DNA from: Ricinus communis
Lineage: Eukaryota > Streptophyta > Magnoliopsida > Malpighiales > Euphorbiaceae
Direction of reading: 5' to 3'
Assembly (NCBI RefSeq): GCF_019578655.1
Contig: NC_063262.1
Location: 13,523,582 to 13,587,581, forward strand
Length of the DNA stretch: 64,000 nucleotides
In this document: in pieces, positions 1 through 11,465 of the stretch
Numbering within the stretch: the first letter of the stretch is position 1
Layout: each line of letters starts with the position of its first letter
Notes under the pieces: generated by a model
What the model was told of the DNA's origin: nothing
What the model saw: the letters and a program-made list of their open reading frames with translations, nothing else
Database searches by the model: none
Position numbers and translations under genes: made by a program

Positions 1-38
1 CTTTATAGCAGCCTCTCTCGAAAATCTTTGAAAGGCTG

Positions 39-505
39 GTGCAAAATGGCCTGCTCCAACCCACTGGCTTTGAGAACCCACCAAACCCTAACACACATGG
101 ATACAAGCCAAATACCTATTGCAAATTCGACCAAGCACTCGGACACCATACCGATAATTGCATCCATTTGAAACATGAAATTCATGACTTAATTAATGCT
201 AGAAAGATAACTGACCCTAACCAGCCTAGCACTAAAAGAAACCCACTACCAAACTACAACAAGACATAACTCCCAAACTAGTATACATGTTCAGCCCCGA
301 TATCAGTGAAGAGGAGGTTATGAATTCCTTCCAAGATGTACCCATACCTGAACTTAAAGTAGAGCTAAAACTTGAGCCTATAAGCACACAAAGAACCTTC
401 ACTGATCTAGGGGCATCATTATCTATGGTGTTCAATCACATAGTAAGTAGTAAGAAGCTTAAACCCCTAACATCAAGAAGTGGTCTGAACCCTCAAAATG
501 GCTAG
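39..505 (+). pseudogene. Tat-like gag C-terminal fragment
   Basis: The frame starting at 39 has a CKFDQALGHHTDNC block at about residues 28-41, followed by LKHEIHDLI. This is the modified zinc-binding segment (CxxH...HxxxxC) typical of plant Tat/Ogre gag, which would bind genomic RNA inside the particle. A stop at 267-269 and a frame change follow; the next open stretch (287-505) keeps a few gag-linker-like residues. No start codon for the whole gene is visible because the element runs off the left edge. Assignment rests on motif spacing and on the protease that follows; confidence is moderate. Confidence 0.55.
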
Positions 506-1055
506 TATTGTGAGTACTACCAAATCTTCAAGCATGTAATGAATCTGTACGATCACTTGAGGCACGAGATCTAGGACTAGATAGACTGTGGGGAATGGCA
601 AGTAGAGCAACCTCCTTAAGATGAATGTGAAGATCTGTTAGGGTAGCCTTTGAGCAAGTTTGATTTCAAGGTATGATATTCAAGCCTCCTTCGGCTGACA
701 TTCGAGTTGAAGACATTGTGTCGAGTGGTTGGGGATTGGATAATAAAGAACAGGTGATTCACCACACTTGCCTCCTAAAAGTGTAGAAATAAGGAAAAAT
801 GAATTTGGTCATGGCCATTAACATCTGGTATAGTTCTAAGGATGAATGTGAGGTCTAAGATAGTGGTGCCAAAGACATCTAGGATGATAATGATTCTGAT
901 AAGGAAACTAGGTCAAAGGCTAAGAGTAGTGTTAAGGGGGCACAAGAGCAGAAGCAAGTCAAGAGATGATCATAGGAAGACAATAAAGGGTTGTTAGAAG
1001 AGCTGAAGAAGAATAAGAAAATGGTGATATCTAGAAACTGCTAATGCACTCATAA
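506..1055 (+). other. Decayed Tat-like spacer between gag and protease
   Basis: No open frame of note; scattered stops in all plus frames. The segment joins the gag fragment to the protease and is best read as the eroded gag-protease linker, charged and Lys/Arg/Glu rich where frames can be followed (about 890-1020). Confidence 0.4.
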
Positions 1056-1493
1056 GATCATAGGAAGGCTTTGATTCAAGCCTTGTCCAGTATCACCGTA
1101 AGCACAACAACCACCCTTGAGGAAATGATCAAAATAGTAACTGACAAGAGAACTTAGATGATCACTTTCTTAGATAAAGATTTGCCACTAGAGGGAAAGG
1201 ACCATAATAAGGCTCTTTATATTGTGGTGGAAGTGAAACGGAAAAGGACTTCTTGTGTGATGGTGGATGATGGATCAACCATCAATGTGTGTCCTCGCAT
1301 ATTTCCTAAACTGGGAATGACTGTAAAAGATCCGAAGCCATCTAGCATGGTCATAAAAGCCTATGACAAAACCAAAAGGAATGTGGAAGGGACGTTCTCA
1401 ACTCTAGTGAAGACATGCCTTATAAAATCTTGGGTTGAGTTCACCGTCCTGGATGTTCTAGTAACCTTTGCACTGTTATTGGGAAGGCCCTAG
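1056..1493 (+). pseudogene. Tat/Ogre-like aspartic protease fragment
   Basis: One frame runs from 1056, crosses a TAG at 1155-1157, and continues to a TAG at 1491-1493. It includes HRKALIQALSSITVS, then DLPLEGKDHNKALYI, the active-site-like region VMVDDGSTINVCP and the end LLGRP. A retroviral-type aspartic protease would mature gag and pol. The active site is DDGS where D-(T/S/N)-G-S/A is usual. The terminal stop falls where relatives have Trp (GRPW), so it is a single G-to-A change. Beyond it the reading continues one base out of frame into the duplicated segment at 1504. Dead gene. Confidence 0.65.
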
Positions 1494-1503
1494 TTTCATG
1501 CCC

Positions 1504-1663
1504 AGGAGGAGTGCCATCCACCGTACATCAAAAAGTCAAATTCCCTCATGAATGAGAGATAGTCATTATCAATATTGAGGGTTAGGAGGAGCGCCATCCA
1601 TTGTACATTAGAAAGTCAAATTCCCTCATGAAGGAGAGATAGTAATTATCAATATTGAGGGTG
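1504..1663 (+). repeat. 80-bp imperfect tandem duplication within the Tat protease end
   Basis: Two adjacent copies with an 80-base period (1504-1583 and 1584-1663). Both begin AGGAGGAG(T/C)GCCATCCA and end with ATATTGAGGGT. The segment encodes the VPSTVHQKVKFPHE stretch usual just after the protease. The copies differ at a handful of positions, so the duplication is not recent. Confidence 0.85.
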
Positions 1664-1829
1664 GCAAAGTGGCCTTGGCTATCTAAGAAGTTGGTAAAGA
1701 ACTTAATGCCCTCACTGGGTTTCAGGTTGTTGTCCTCTATAAGGATTATATAGATCTGAAGGTTGCTAGCATATTTAAGAAGATGGGCTTCATGCTTGGA
1801 AGACATAATCTCATTGCAAAAAAATACAA

Positions 1830-3097
1830 AAAAAAATGTGTGATCAAGTAATGGACTAATGCATGAAAAAGAAAAAGATTAGAAAATGAAAGAATAGGGA
1901 TTTTAATCTTCTCCTTCTTCTTCTGTAGGAGCTTTCCTTTTAGTACCACTAGTTGATCCAACTTGAGTAGTGGAGACTTGAGCCTCTTCCTCTTCTTCTT
2001 CCTAATCCTCAAGATGACATAAGAGACGCTTGGAAAAGTTTTGAATTTCCACAAGATCCACATATAAATGATGAAGACAGTTTCAAGTCCTTTCTATTTT
2101 CTTGAGAACTTTATCTTTAAAGGAAAGAGAAGTTTGACCCTCAAAGGTAGAAGGAGTGGGTTCCCTAGGAATCCTATGATCCTATCTCCTTTTCTTTTTA
2201 TCATCTGCATACTCCCCAATGAGCAAGAAAAGTCCCCCATCAACTTCCTATTTTGGACTTAATCTAATGAATTTAGCATGCTGAAAGAATGATAGTCCTA
2301 AAGAGATTAGGGCTATTGGAGGAGTAAGATAGGTTTTATTGAGAAGGGTGAGAAGTTGGAGGCGCCTAGCTATTTTAGTGATGTAGGATGAGACAAGAAT
2401 GGCTCCTTTTGGGTGTTACCAAGGTGAAAAAGGTGATCAAGAAAGAAATTGAGCGTGAGAACTCTCTTACCATGGATCAAAGAATAGAGAAATAAAAGAT
2501 CATTTTGAGGTGCTTTCTGTATTCCATTATCTCTAGCATGAATGTTGGAAGCCACCATCCTACGAACTGCCCGATGAGAGAGGGGTTTGAGATCTTTTAA
2601 AAGTGACTCTTTGGAGTGGGTTTCCTTTGTAGAAATTTGTCTCCAAAAATTGGGAAAGGAAGAGAGGCATTTCCACTATGTTTTCAATGATTCTCATAGG
2701 GACTTTCTCTTGAAACCTAAAGATGGAGGAGAATTGGGTTATTGTCAAGGAATGTTTTCCCTAAACATCCTAAACTCTATATCATAAGAATTATCCTCAT
2801 GTCCCTTTTTATTGATCACTAAAGTAGAAAGGAATTCTTTAGTGAGGTTTTCATAGCCTACCTATAAATATTGGGGTAGAAAGAAGGGTTTCAAACCTAC
2901 ATTATTAGAGAGCAAAGACTTCTTGATCAATCCCCAAGTTTTGGAAGGGTCTCTTTATCAAAGAATCTGTTTACTTGGACTTCCTTTCTCTATATTGTCA
3001 TGAACTCAATCCTTACTTCATCATCAATTCCTTTCATTCTTTCTTGAATTGTTCGAAAGGAGGAAGGATCTCTTCCAACTGACTTTCTTGACCTCAT
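1830..3097 (-). pseudogene. 3' ORF of copia element 1 (envelope-position, function unknown)
   Basis: A start at 3097 (MRSRKSVGRD...) matches the start of the related gene at 49661 in copia element 2 (MGPRKTIGRG...). Following it leftward gives alternating open pieces (2560-2748, 2370-2558, 1746-2063) with stops and frameshifts. The best preserved phrase is VASNIHARDNGIQKAPQNDL, with a run of Lys/Glu-rich, low-complexity residues at the C-terminus. It sits between RNase H and the 3' LTR, where SIRE elements carry an envelope-like ORF. I see no convincing signal peptide or transmembrane helix. It vaguely recalls the Pfam 'putative plant transposon protein' domain; that is a guess. Confidence 0.5.
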
Positions 3098-3647
3098 TTG
3101 GGTTGAAGATGAAGAAGTGAAGAAGATGAAAAGCTTTTAAAAAGAAAGAAGAATAGTGTTTTAGAAGAAAGGAATGAATGCTTGCAAAAAGTGATAATCA
3201 CCTTAAAATGTACCTTATATAGCCTTAGGAGAGTGAAAATAATGGCTAGAATTCACTTAAGGGGCTTTTTAAAAAATGCAAAAACAACTATATTTTTGAA
3301 GTTGTCGAGCTAAAGAGCAGGCGTGCTTGATAAGCGCAATTGTGCAAGTCAAAATTGAGTCATAACGACTATTCTTAGCAAAGCCGTGGTCGTGCTCCAT
3401 AATCGTGTGCACACTTTTTAGGGTAATTTCCAATATGATGGAGACCTATAAAGTGTGAGCGCACTTCTCATGAAATTTTGAAAAACATAAGTTTAAGTCC
3501 ATGCTGCTTGATCACAAAATTAATTTTTGAGTATGAAAGTGCATAATGAGCTAGGATGAATCTCATATACCAAATTAAATTTCAATATTTAAAATGACAA
3601 AATAGAGACGCAAGGACATATCATACAAATAGAGCAAATAAAGCACA
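3098..3647 (-). other. Non-coding spacer of copia element 1
   Basis: Lies between RNase H (beyond 10209) and the 3' ORF. No open frame. From 3305 to 3475 it holds repeated short GC-rich words (GGCGTGCTT, AAGCGC, GTGAGCGCACTT) in AT-rich surroundings; the same words recur at 49870-50030 and inside the copia LTRs. Ends at the target duplication GCACA (3643-3647). Confidence 0.5.
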
Positions 3648-5107
3648 TGATGCGATGCTTATGCAACTACAACTAAGGCAGTGAACCTATCAATGTAGCC
3701 TAGCACAACGGCAAGTATTACAAATATCGTATCCCTCAGGAAACTGAAATCCTAGAGTTACTACTTCGTTCCTTGTTATCTAGCCTAAAATTAATAATAG
3801 AGATTTCTAAATTTACTAATGACTAAAAACTAAATTCTAAGTGTAATGCGAGAATGAATGAGCAAAGAGAATAATCAAGACAAGAAAGTAAACCCAAAGA
3901 GGACCTAGACTAGTTAACAATCAAACAAAGGATAACAAATTGTTGAGTCCGATTATGCTACCCGTGGACGAATTCTAAACTGAATTTGGTTTCCCTCTCG
4001 AGACAACCGAATTCCTAAACCTAAGAACCTAAAGTTGGAATCTCTTCCTAACGATTGATTATTGAATTAGCCTTAAGCTTTAATCCACCTCTATCAAGCT
4101 TTGTTAATTCTTAATCCGCCAAATTAATTAACCTTACCTCTAAGTGAAAATTAACCTGTTCTTGCAATTAAATTTCCAACCTCAATTAGAATTTCTCAAT
4201 TGCTAAAAGAATTCTATAAATAGTAATCAATATAATCAATGTAACAAAAACTAGATTTATATTATTAATTGCAAAAAGAATACAAGAAAGGAAACTCAAA
4301 CAATCTTAACAATTCAATACAAAGCCAACATAGCAAGGAACCTCAATGGGTTTAACCAATCTAGCTACACATGTTCATGTCTAAAACAAATAGGAATTTC
4401 AATTACAATGAAATAATAAAGAAATTGAAACATATACACCCTTTTCCTAAAATTGGCTGAACAGCTTAAACTCTTGATCTACACTGCAGTTGATCTCCAA
4501 AATTGCCTCTTGATTTGCTCCAAAACTCCTCTTCAATCTTCAATCCAAACCCCAGAATCACGAATATGACATTCGAAGGTGTAATCAGTCTCTTAGAAGC
4601 CGCCCTGAAATGCCTGAAACATGTCTAGCAAAATTACGAAGGAAGATAAAGAGTGAAAATCGTTGATCCGGAACTCTCTTTTCTCTTTTTGGCTTGTTCC
4701 TTTTATACATTGCGCAAATACGGGCGTGTTCTCAGCCCATGTCCCTCAACACGGGCCGTGTCCAAGCCGTGTTGCTCTTCAAATGACAGAATAAACTGAA
4801 TCGAGCAAGGCTTAAGCTACACGTGCTCTTTCAAAGTGCTTAAGCTACACGGCCTGAAATTTTTACACGGGCTCTAACTCGGGTAGTGTTGACTTCCCAA
4901 GAGTCAACCCAAGGTCAAACGCTTTTGATTCCGTTTGTTTTTGCCCGAAATTGATCTAAAATTGCTCAAGCACTGATAATGGACCTATAAAATCTACTGG
5001 AATACGAAAGGACACAAAACACGGATGATCTTTGAATAAAAACACAATAAATGCTAAGAAACTGCACAATAATATGCAAGCAAACATGAGTAGAACTACC
5101 CATATCA
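3648..5107 (-). repeat. Left (3') LTR of element A
   Basis: Begins TGATGCGATG and ends CATATCA, about 1460 bp. It matches 8898-10209 closely from about 3850 on. A TATA-like box on the minus strand (TTTTATA at 4701-4707 on plus) lies in the same place as 9745-9751 in the other LTR. The U3 part, 4725-4900, carries clustered ACGGGC / GGCCGTGT words. Confidence 0.85.
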
Positions 5108-5125
5108 AATCACCCCACACTTAAG
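5108..5125 (-). promoter_or_regulatory. Polypurine tract of element A
   Basis: On the minus strand the sequence reads CTTAAGTGTGGGGTGATT directly before the LTR start TGATATG. The polypurine tract primes second-strand DNA synthesis. The same wording abuts the LTR at 28817. Confidence 0.75.
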
Positions 5126-6739
5126 CTTTTGCTTGTCCTCAAGCAATTAGCAACTCAACCTCTCAAAACCGTAGTCAGCAAATCCTCAAAGTTCATGCCC
5201 CCTATGTCACAATAAATTGCATTCAACACATCTCAAAAGAAACTCAATTGTAAGTCAAGTTACAAATTATTAATAGAGAATGGAGATAATATCGATGCAT
5301 GAATAACTTAAACAAAAACTCAATAACAAACATTAAAAACCAATTCCACACAGGGATCACTCAAGTCATTCAAAATGTGTATAAGGTGAGAAACAAATCC
5401 CTCAAAGCAAATGCATAAAACCCGCTTACCATAAGCTTGCTCATAAATCCTATCTCCGCTATTGCGAATAAATGAATACCAAAATCAAAGGGTCTTTACT
5501 AGGATTGTAATGGGGCTAAGGTAAAGGTGTGGAGATTTGGGAAAGAAGTGTGAAAATGCTGGAAATTCGTGCAATAAACAACAATGTATGCTTAAAGGAT
5601 TAAATGCCCAAAAATATAAAACATATTCACTAAATCCTTAATTTGTAGAATAATGCTTGAAAATACTATCAATCCAATAAAAAGAATAGGAAATAAAGAT
5701 TTATTTTTTGTTGTTCCTTTTTTTTCTTTTTTTTTCTGCAATAAAAACTAAACTAGCAGCTTATAAGAGAACTGGTGCATACAGCTGAATAAAGTAAAGA
5801 GCAAAAATACAGTTTGGATTGAAGGAATCATCTAAAATATTAAAAGGATTTACTGAATTCACCAACATAGCAAATGCATTTTAATCCCAAATAAGAGAGA
5901 ACAAATCAGAAAAATTCCAGCATAGAGGTAAAGGAAAAGATAAAATGAAGAGGCTAAGATGTAAAGTGTGAAATGGTGTAAAATGAAGAAAAGGGTAAAG
6001 GCTCAACCATGGCTAACTAATGGAAACACAAAGGGTAGGCTTTTGGCCAAGTGTGGTGAATCGTAAGTTGCCCAAATCATCTCATGGTATTCACAAATTC
6101 ATGTAACCTCAACAAACATTACAGAGCAAGTTCTAGAAGCAAAGCCAAGTACAATGCACATTCAAACAAGCAATATAAAAAGCATATGTATAATGAATGC
6201 TCAACTAGCTCAAAATCTCACATTTGAAGTGTGGCATTAGTTATAATTGGTTCTCAACATCCTTAATTGAATCATCACTTAAGAAATACATGCATATGAT
6301 ATAGTCAACCTACTAAGTTAAAATTCGATAACTCGAGAAACAATTAAGTAACACCAGTCTAACCCGACATAGTTGATGTATTAAACACCATTAATTATTT
6401 TTCAAGGGCAATGAACAACAAAGAAAAGTAACTAAAATTCTATAAATTAAATTGTCAATAAGCTCAAAAATAGCATACTTAAGTGCATAAAGACATAGTA
6501 TCCTAACATCCTAACAATATACCTAATTAGTGATAACAATTATAGATATAGCTAAAAGAACATCACAACAAAGAGAAAGGAACATACGGTTTACCCACCC
6601 CACACTTGAAGAACACACTGTCCTCAGTGTAAAACGAAGTGGGTACCCCGCATGGGGAGTACAAATAAGGAAAGCAAAATCAATAATAACTAAGTACATA
6701 ATATGTTTGAAAAATAAAGTAAAGAAAAATATAAAATAA
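5126..6739 (-). other. Non-coding 3' region of element A with an internal PPT-like motif
   Basis: No credible reading frame; very A-rich, with a T-run near 5701-5735. At 6593-6611 the minus strand repeats the PPT wording (CAAGTGTGGGGTGGG), preceded by an ACTGAGGACAGTGTG-like lead. Such a conserved block is typical of Athila-branch elements, but its function is unknown. Confidence 0.5.
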
Positions 6740-8290
6740 AATAAAATTTAAGGAAGACTGCCCTGATCATCCGCCGAGGCTAGTGGAGTGAAGATCGGTG
6801 CGTCCTCACCGGGGCTGTGCTAATAGGCGGTGGGGGGTCCTGAGTGGCAGCTAGAACTGGTGGAGGTTGGGTCACATCTGGGAAACAATCATTGAGGTCT
6901 AGCTCAATATCACCCAGGTCATCAAAGAATCATTGCACTCCATCATCCTTGCCAGAATTGGCTATCCGTTGAAGTTGAGCTTCCATCTGATCTGACTGTG
7001 TAACCTATCTCTCGAGGCCTTCCAAGAGCTACTGCAGTACATCATTAAAACCCTAGAGCTGTTCTCTAGTCTCCTCTTGGAACTGCTTGAACTCAGTGAA
7101 GTGCTGCTGCTAAAGGTTTGAAAGCCTGTCTAAGCGATCTATAAGAGCACCTATTTGAGCACTAGAAATGCTGGCAGTGTATAAAGATGAAGCACCAAGA
7201 GAGGGGGCGAAAGCACGTGCCGGGTCAGGTAGGTCTCGATATTATAGCTCTGGCACGTCCACGGCTGGGTCCTATGGTGCTCTAGCTCTGGCCTCCCTAA
7301 CCTCCTGTAGGATCCGGTTGACTAATGTGTACTCAATGCCGTGGAGCCCCTTAGGAGCTGTCACTATCCGCATGTTAATCATCTGGCAGACTCTCACTGG
7401 TAACATATTCCCTATCTGAGTCAGCTCACTCAAATAATCATCCAGAACATCCAACCTCCTAGACAAACATGTAATGTAGGGGCCAAAACAGAGATGAATT
7501 TTCTTGGACTCTTTCACGAAGGTCCTGATCTGACTGGCTAAGAGGTAGCCCATATCCAGCTTCCTCCACTGGTGTAGTGCCTAAAGGATGAAGACATCAG
7601 TCTGTGTCACTGCCCCAAAGCTCTCCCCTCTGCCTGCAATAGTGTAGACCAGAAGTGTTTGCAGATATCGGAGCCGGTTTGGAATGCTGGACGCCTTCGA
7701 GTGGCTTGGGTAGTAATGCTATGGTCTGGTCATAATCTCATCCCACATCCTTTCATAAGGGATGGGGTGAGTATATAAGCACCCCTAGTAGGCCTCTCTA
7801 GTGATCTCTTGCTGAGTCCATAGGCCCAGGTGCATCCCAAACTGAGGCACTATCATTGAGAATTATCTGCTTTCCAGCCTGAAAGAAATGGCATCTGGCT
7901 GATGCCAATCAATAATCTATTGCTGTAGAAAGAAGGTGTTGCAGAACTCTATAGTGAGCTCTCGGTAGGTGGGCTCGATGATGTCGAAGAAGCGAGCATA
8001 TGGTAGGGTTTCAAAGAGCTCTCTAACCTTCGAGGCTAGTCCGACCCTCTCTAGCGTAGTGAAGTCAATACACCGTCCAATCTCGACTTGCTTCCATCGA
8101 AGAGCTTGCAAGCGCTGCGGACTGAAAAGTAAGCAATTCGTGTCGCGCGGGGGCTGGTAGTGCTAAGGGTCTCTGAGGTCTAGCTGGTTGTTACGGCTGT
8201 GCTGGTACGGGTGGTGCTGAACCCTACTATTGTGAAGAAGAGGCGTCTACATCTGTGCGATGTCTCTTGTAGTGGACCTATCGTGAAGGT
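6740..8290 (-). pseudogene. Athila ORF1-like protein (one frame, multiple stops)
   Basis: The open pieces ending at 7917 and 7272 are in the same frame, and that frame can be followed from about 8200 to 6760 through stops only. Phrases: RVGLASKVRELFETLPYARF, EPTYRELTIEFCNTF, GMHLGLWT, QIGNMLPVRVCQMINMRIVT, KGLHGIEYTL, then a Gln/Glu-rich possible coiled-coil. These fit the Pfam ATHILA ORF-1 family as I recall it, whose biochemical role is unknown. The stops I read are TAG or TAA where Gln is plausible; at 7785-7787 the sister gene (about 31190) has CAG in the same context (EEYQGCLY). Start codon unclear. Confidence 0.65.
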
Positions 8291-8897
8291 TGTTATCTGG
8301 TGCATTCTAACATTGTACTTGAAAAGATATTAGTCAGTAATAGAAGCACAAAAAATAATGAATACATAGCAGCTAAATAATTCAAACAACATAAAAATAT
8401 AGCCGAAATTTTGACAGCATAATGATTCAAAATTTCTAAACAGAAAAATTGAGGCATTAGAAAATGCCTCAAACCTCAAATTCATGCAAAGAAGTAATAG
8501 CCAATGGTATTCCAGCACACTAATAAATAATAGTTACTAACTTCCACAATTTAGCAGTGTAAGGCAGATCAAAAGAAAAAGCAAAATTACATGTGAGAAT
8601 TAAATAACTAAACTATACCTCAAACAACAACATAAATTAAAAATTAAAAATTAAAAATAAAATAAAAGAATAAAAAAATAATATTAAATAAATAAGCGGA
8701 AAAATAATAATAAAAAATTAAAATTAAAATGAAAAGAAATTAGGAAATAAGAAGAAAACTTACTTGGTTGATGGTAAAACGCGAGAAAAATTGCTTCATA
8801 GAGAATACCTGAAAAATGGAAGAGTTAGAAGTATTTTTTCTCTGAAACGGTCGTGATACGCCTATACGCCTGTGTTATTCTCGCCTTTATATAACCC
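8291..8897. other. AT-rich leader upstream of ORF1, ending at a deletion junction
   Basis: No coding signal. 8640-8750 is almost pure A/T with repeated AAATTAAAA units. At 8897/8898 it passes directly into the middle of an LTR, marking the deletion that removed the gag-protease and the LTR edge. Confidence 0.5.
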
Positions 8898-10209
8898 AGA
8901 ATGAATGAGCAAAGAGAATAATCAAGACAAGAAAGAAAACCCAAAGAGGACCTAGACTAGTTGGCAACAAATAAAGGATAACAGATTGTTGAGTCCGATT
9001 ATGCTATCCGTGGATGGATTCAAAACTGAATTCGGTTTCCCTCTCGAGACAACCGAATTCCTAAACCTAAGAACCTAAAGTTGGAATCTCTTCCTGACGA
9101 TTGATTATTAAATTAGCCTTAAGCTTTAATCCACCTCTATCAAGCTTTGTTAATTCTTAATCCAGCAAATTAATTAACCTAACCTCTAAGTGAAAATTAA
9201 CATGTTCTTGCAAATAAATTTCCAAACTCAATTAGAATTTATCAATTGCTATAAAAACTCTATGAATAGTAATCAATATAATCAATGTAACGAAAACTAG
9301 ATTTATATTATTAATTGCAAAAACAATACAGGAAAGGAAACTCAAACAATCTTAACAATTCAATACAAAGCCAACATAGTAAGGAACCCAATGGGTTCAA
9401 CCAATCTAGCTACACTTGTTTATGTCTAAAATAAATAGGAACTCAATTACAATGTAATAATAAAGAAATTGAAACCTACATACCTTTTTCCTAGAATTGG
9501 ATGAACAACTCAAAGTCTTGATTTACATTGTAGTTGATCTCTAGAATTGCCTCTTGATTTGCTCAGAAACTCCTCTTCAATCTTCAATCCAAACCTTAGA
9601 ATCATGAATCTGACGTTCCAAGGTGGAATTAGTCTCTTGGAAGCCATGCTGAAATGCCTGAAACACATCTAGCAAAATTACACAGGAAGTTGAAGAGTCA
9701 AAATCACCGATCCAGAACGTTCTTTTATCTTTTTGGCTCGTTCCTTTTATACATTGCGCAAATACGGGCGTGTTCTTAGCCTATGTCCCTCAACACGGGC
9801 CGTGTTGCTCTTCAAATGACAGAATGAACTAAATCAAGCAAGGCCGTGTTCTAGCCCGTGTTACCAAAACGGGCCGTGTTCTTGACACAGGCTGTGCTCT
9901 AGGGCGTGGTACCCTCGGAACACGTGCTCCTTTAAAGTGCTTAAGCTATATGGCTTGGAATTTTTGCACGGGTTCCAACACGGGCTGTGTTGACTTTCTA
10001 AAAGTCAACCTAAGGTCAAATGCTTATGATTTCGTTCGTTTTCACCCGAAATTGATCTAAAATTGCTCAAGCATTGATAATGGACCTATAAAATCTCATG
10101 GAATACGAAAGGACATAAAACAAGGGTGATCTTAGAATAAAAACACAATAAATGCTAAGAAAATGCACAATAATATGCAAGCAAACATGAGTAAAAACTA
10201 TGCATATCA
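8898..10209 (-). repeat. Right (5') LTR of element A, truncated
   Basis: Aligns with 3855-5107 from AGAATGAATGAGCAAAGAG onward and ends CATATCA at 10209. It lacks the terminal R/U5-side bases that would adjoin the primer site. TATA-like box at 9745-9751 (minus strand). GC-rich ACGGGC/GGCCGTG word cluster at 9765-9985. Confidence 0.85.
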
Positions 10210-10214
10210 GGACA

Positions 10215-10917
10215 TAAAAACAATCAATCAATAAATTTAATTAATAGGAATTAAAAGAGCTATTATAAAGCTAATCAAAGTACTTCCATCAATCATTCCT
10301 AATTCTTTCTTGATGTAGCTTAATCTCTCCTAATTTAGGAGTTTTGTAAAGATATCAACAAGTTAGTTTGTTGTATCAATGAATTTCAATATAACATTAC
10401 CATTTTGCACATGATCTCTTAAAGAATCTCTTGAGTGGGATTCTTTGAAAGATTTATAGCACTAGTGTTGTCATATTTTATAGGAATATGGTCAACATCT
10501 CTCTCATAATGTCTTAGTTGTTGTTTTATCCATAGAATTTCAGTGCAACAATATCTCACCTCCATATATTCGGCTTCCGCAGTGGAGAGAGCTACCAAAA
10601 CTTATTTCTTGCTAAATCAAGACACTAAACATTCACCTAAGGAATGACAAGTTTTGAAAGTGTTCTTCCTATCTAAACTACTTCCAGTATAATCGACACC
10701 CAAGTAACCAATTATGTCAAAGGATGAACGTCTAGGATACCATGGTCCTAAATGCAATGTGCCATGCAAATACTTTAAACTTCAGTTGACCCATTTAAAT
10801 GAGACTCTTTAGAACTCAATTGAAACATAGCCCAAAGACAAACACTATACGTGATAATGGGTCTACAGTCAGTTAAATATAAAAGAGAACTGATCATACC
10901 TTTAGAGAGCTTTTCAT
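10215..10917 (-). pseudogene. RNase H of copia element 1
   Basis: Reads leftward in broken frames with SIRE-type RNase H phrases: EAEYMEVRYCCTEILWIKQQ, then DNTSAINLSKNP, and further down VDIFTKLL near the end. RNase H degrades the RNA strand during reverse transcription. Several stops and frameshifts. The uninterrupted site GTGTTGTCATATTTTATAGG near 10463-10482 is the place where, in copia element 2, a Tekay-like LTR inserted (50461). Confidence 0.7.
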
Positions 10918-11465
10918 TCATACTCTATCCTTCTTGTCTTTGTCCAATTTAGTTGTGACACTCATAGGAGTCTTGGCTACTTTGGAACTATCCATCTCAA
11001 GTTTCTTTAGAAGTTCTTTTATGTACTTGGATTGGTTGATGAATATTCCATCCTTGCTTTGCTTGATTTGGAGACTAAGAAATAATTTAAGCTCTCCTAT
11101 CATGCTCATCTCAAATTCCCTAGTCATACACTTACAAAAATCCTTGCAAAGCAATTCATTAGTAGCACCAAAGACAATGTCATCAACATAAATTTTCACA
11201 ATGGGAGTGTCATGCTTGTGTTTCTTTACAAATAAGTAGTGTTAAATTTTACTTTCGAAAATCTATTTTCAATTAAGAATGAACTAAGCCTTACATACCA
11301 AGCTCTAGGAGCTTGTTTTAAACCATATAAGGCTTTTAACTTAAAAACATGATTTCGAAACTTGTGATTTTCAAAATTGGGAGGTTGTTCAACATAAAGT
11401 ACCTCCTTAATGAAATCATTTAAAAATGCACTTTTCATATCCATTTGAAAATTTTTTAAATTCAT
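10918..11465 (-). pseudogene. Reverse transcriptase of copia element 1
   Basis: Two open pieces. 11465-11226 carries MDMKSAFLNDFI and ALYGLKQAPRAWY; 11199-10918 carries the catalytic YVDDIVFGATNELLC. The two pieces are in different frames, so at least one indel lies at about 11200-11230. The YVDD box is intact. The enzyme would copy element RNA into DNA. Wording is typical of the SIRE/Maximus lineage. N-terminal RT (to about 11700) is present but broken. Confidence 0.85.

Larger units (their letters stand above)
1..1806 (+). mobile_element. Tat/Ogre-like Ty3/gypsy fragment (gag end and protease), left end outside the window
   Basis: The stretch reads as a decayed plus-strand gag-protease. 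It has a zinc-knuckle-like segment near the start, a protease block with the DLPLEGKDHNKALYI lead and LLGRP end, and a tail reading KMGFMLGRH near 1780. This order is known from plant Tat/Ogre/Retand elements. It stops at about 1806, where sequence homologous to the 3' part of a copia element (compare 48360 onward) begins on the other strand. Either the copia element landed in it or the reverse; the left flank is outside the window, so I cannot tell. No RT follows. Confidence 0.7.
3648..10209 (-). mobile_element. Athila-like Ty3/gypsy element A (minus), gag deleted, ORF1 domain kept
   Basis: Left LTR 3648-5107 (the 3' LTR in element sense), polypurine tract at 5108, long spacer, ORF1-like region 6740-8290, then a partial right LTR 8898-10209. 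The right LTR lacks its first roughly 200 bases, and the primer site, gag and protease are gone, so one deletion removed everything between about 8897 and the 5' LTR edge. Flanks GCACA (3643-3647) and GGACA (10210-10214) differ at one base and fit a 5-bp target duplication. Inserted in copia element 1. No RT, RNase H or integrase. Confidence 0.8.

Noticed and set aside
8640..8750. Possible replication origin or matrix-attachment site in an A/T-only stretch
   Set aside because: Simple AT-richness in a retroelement leader; no supporting motif.
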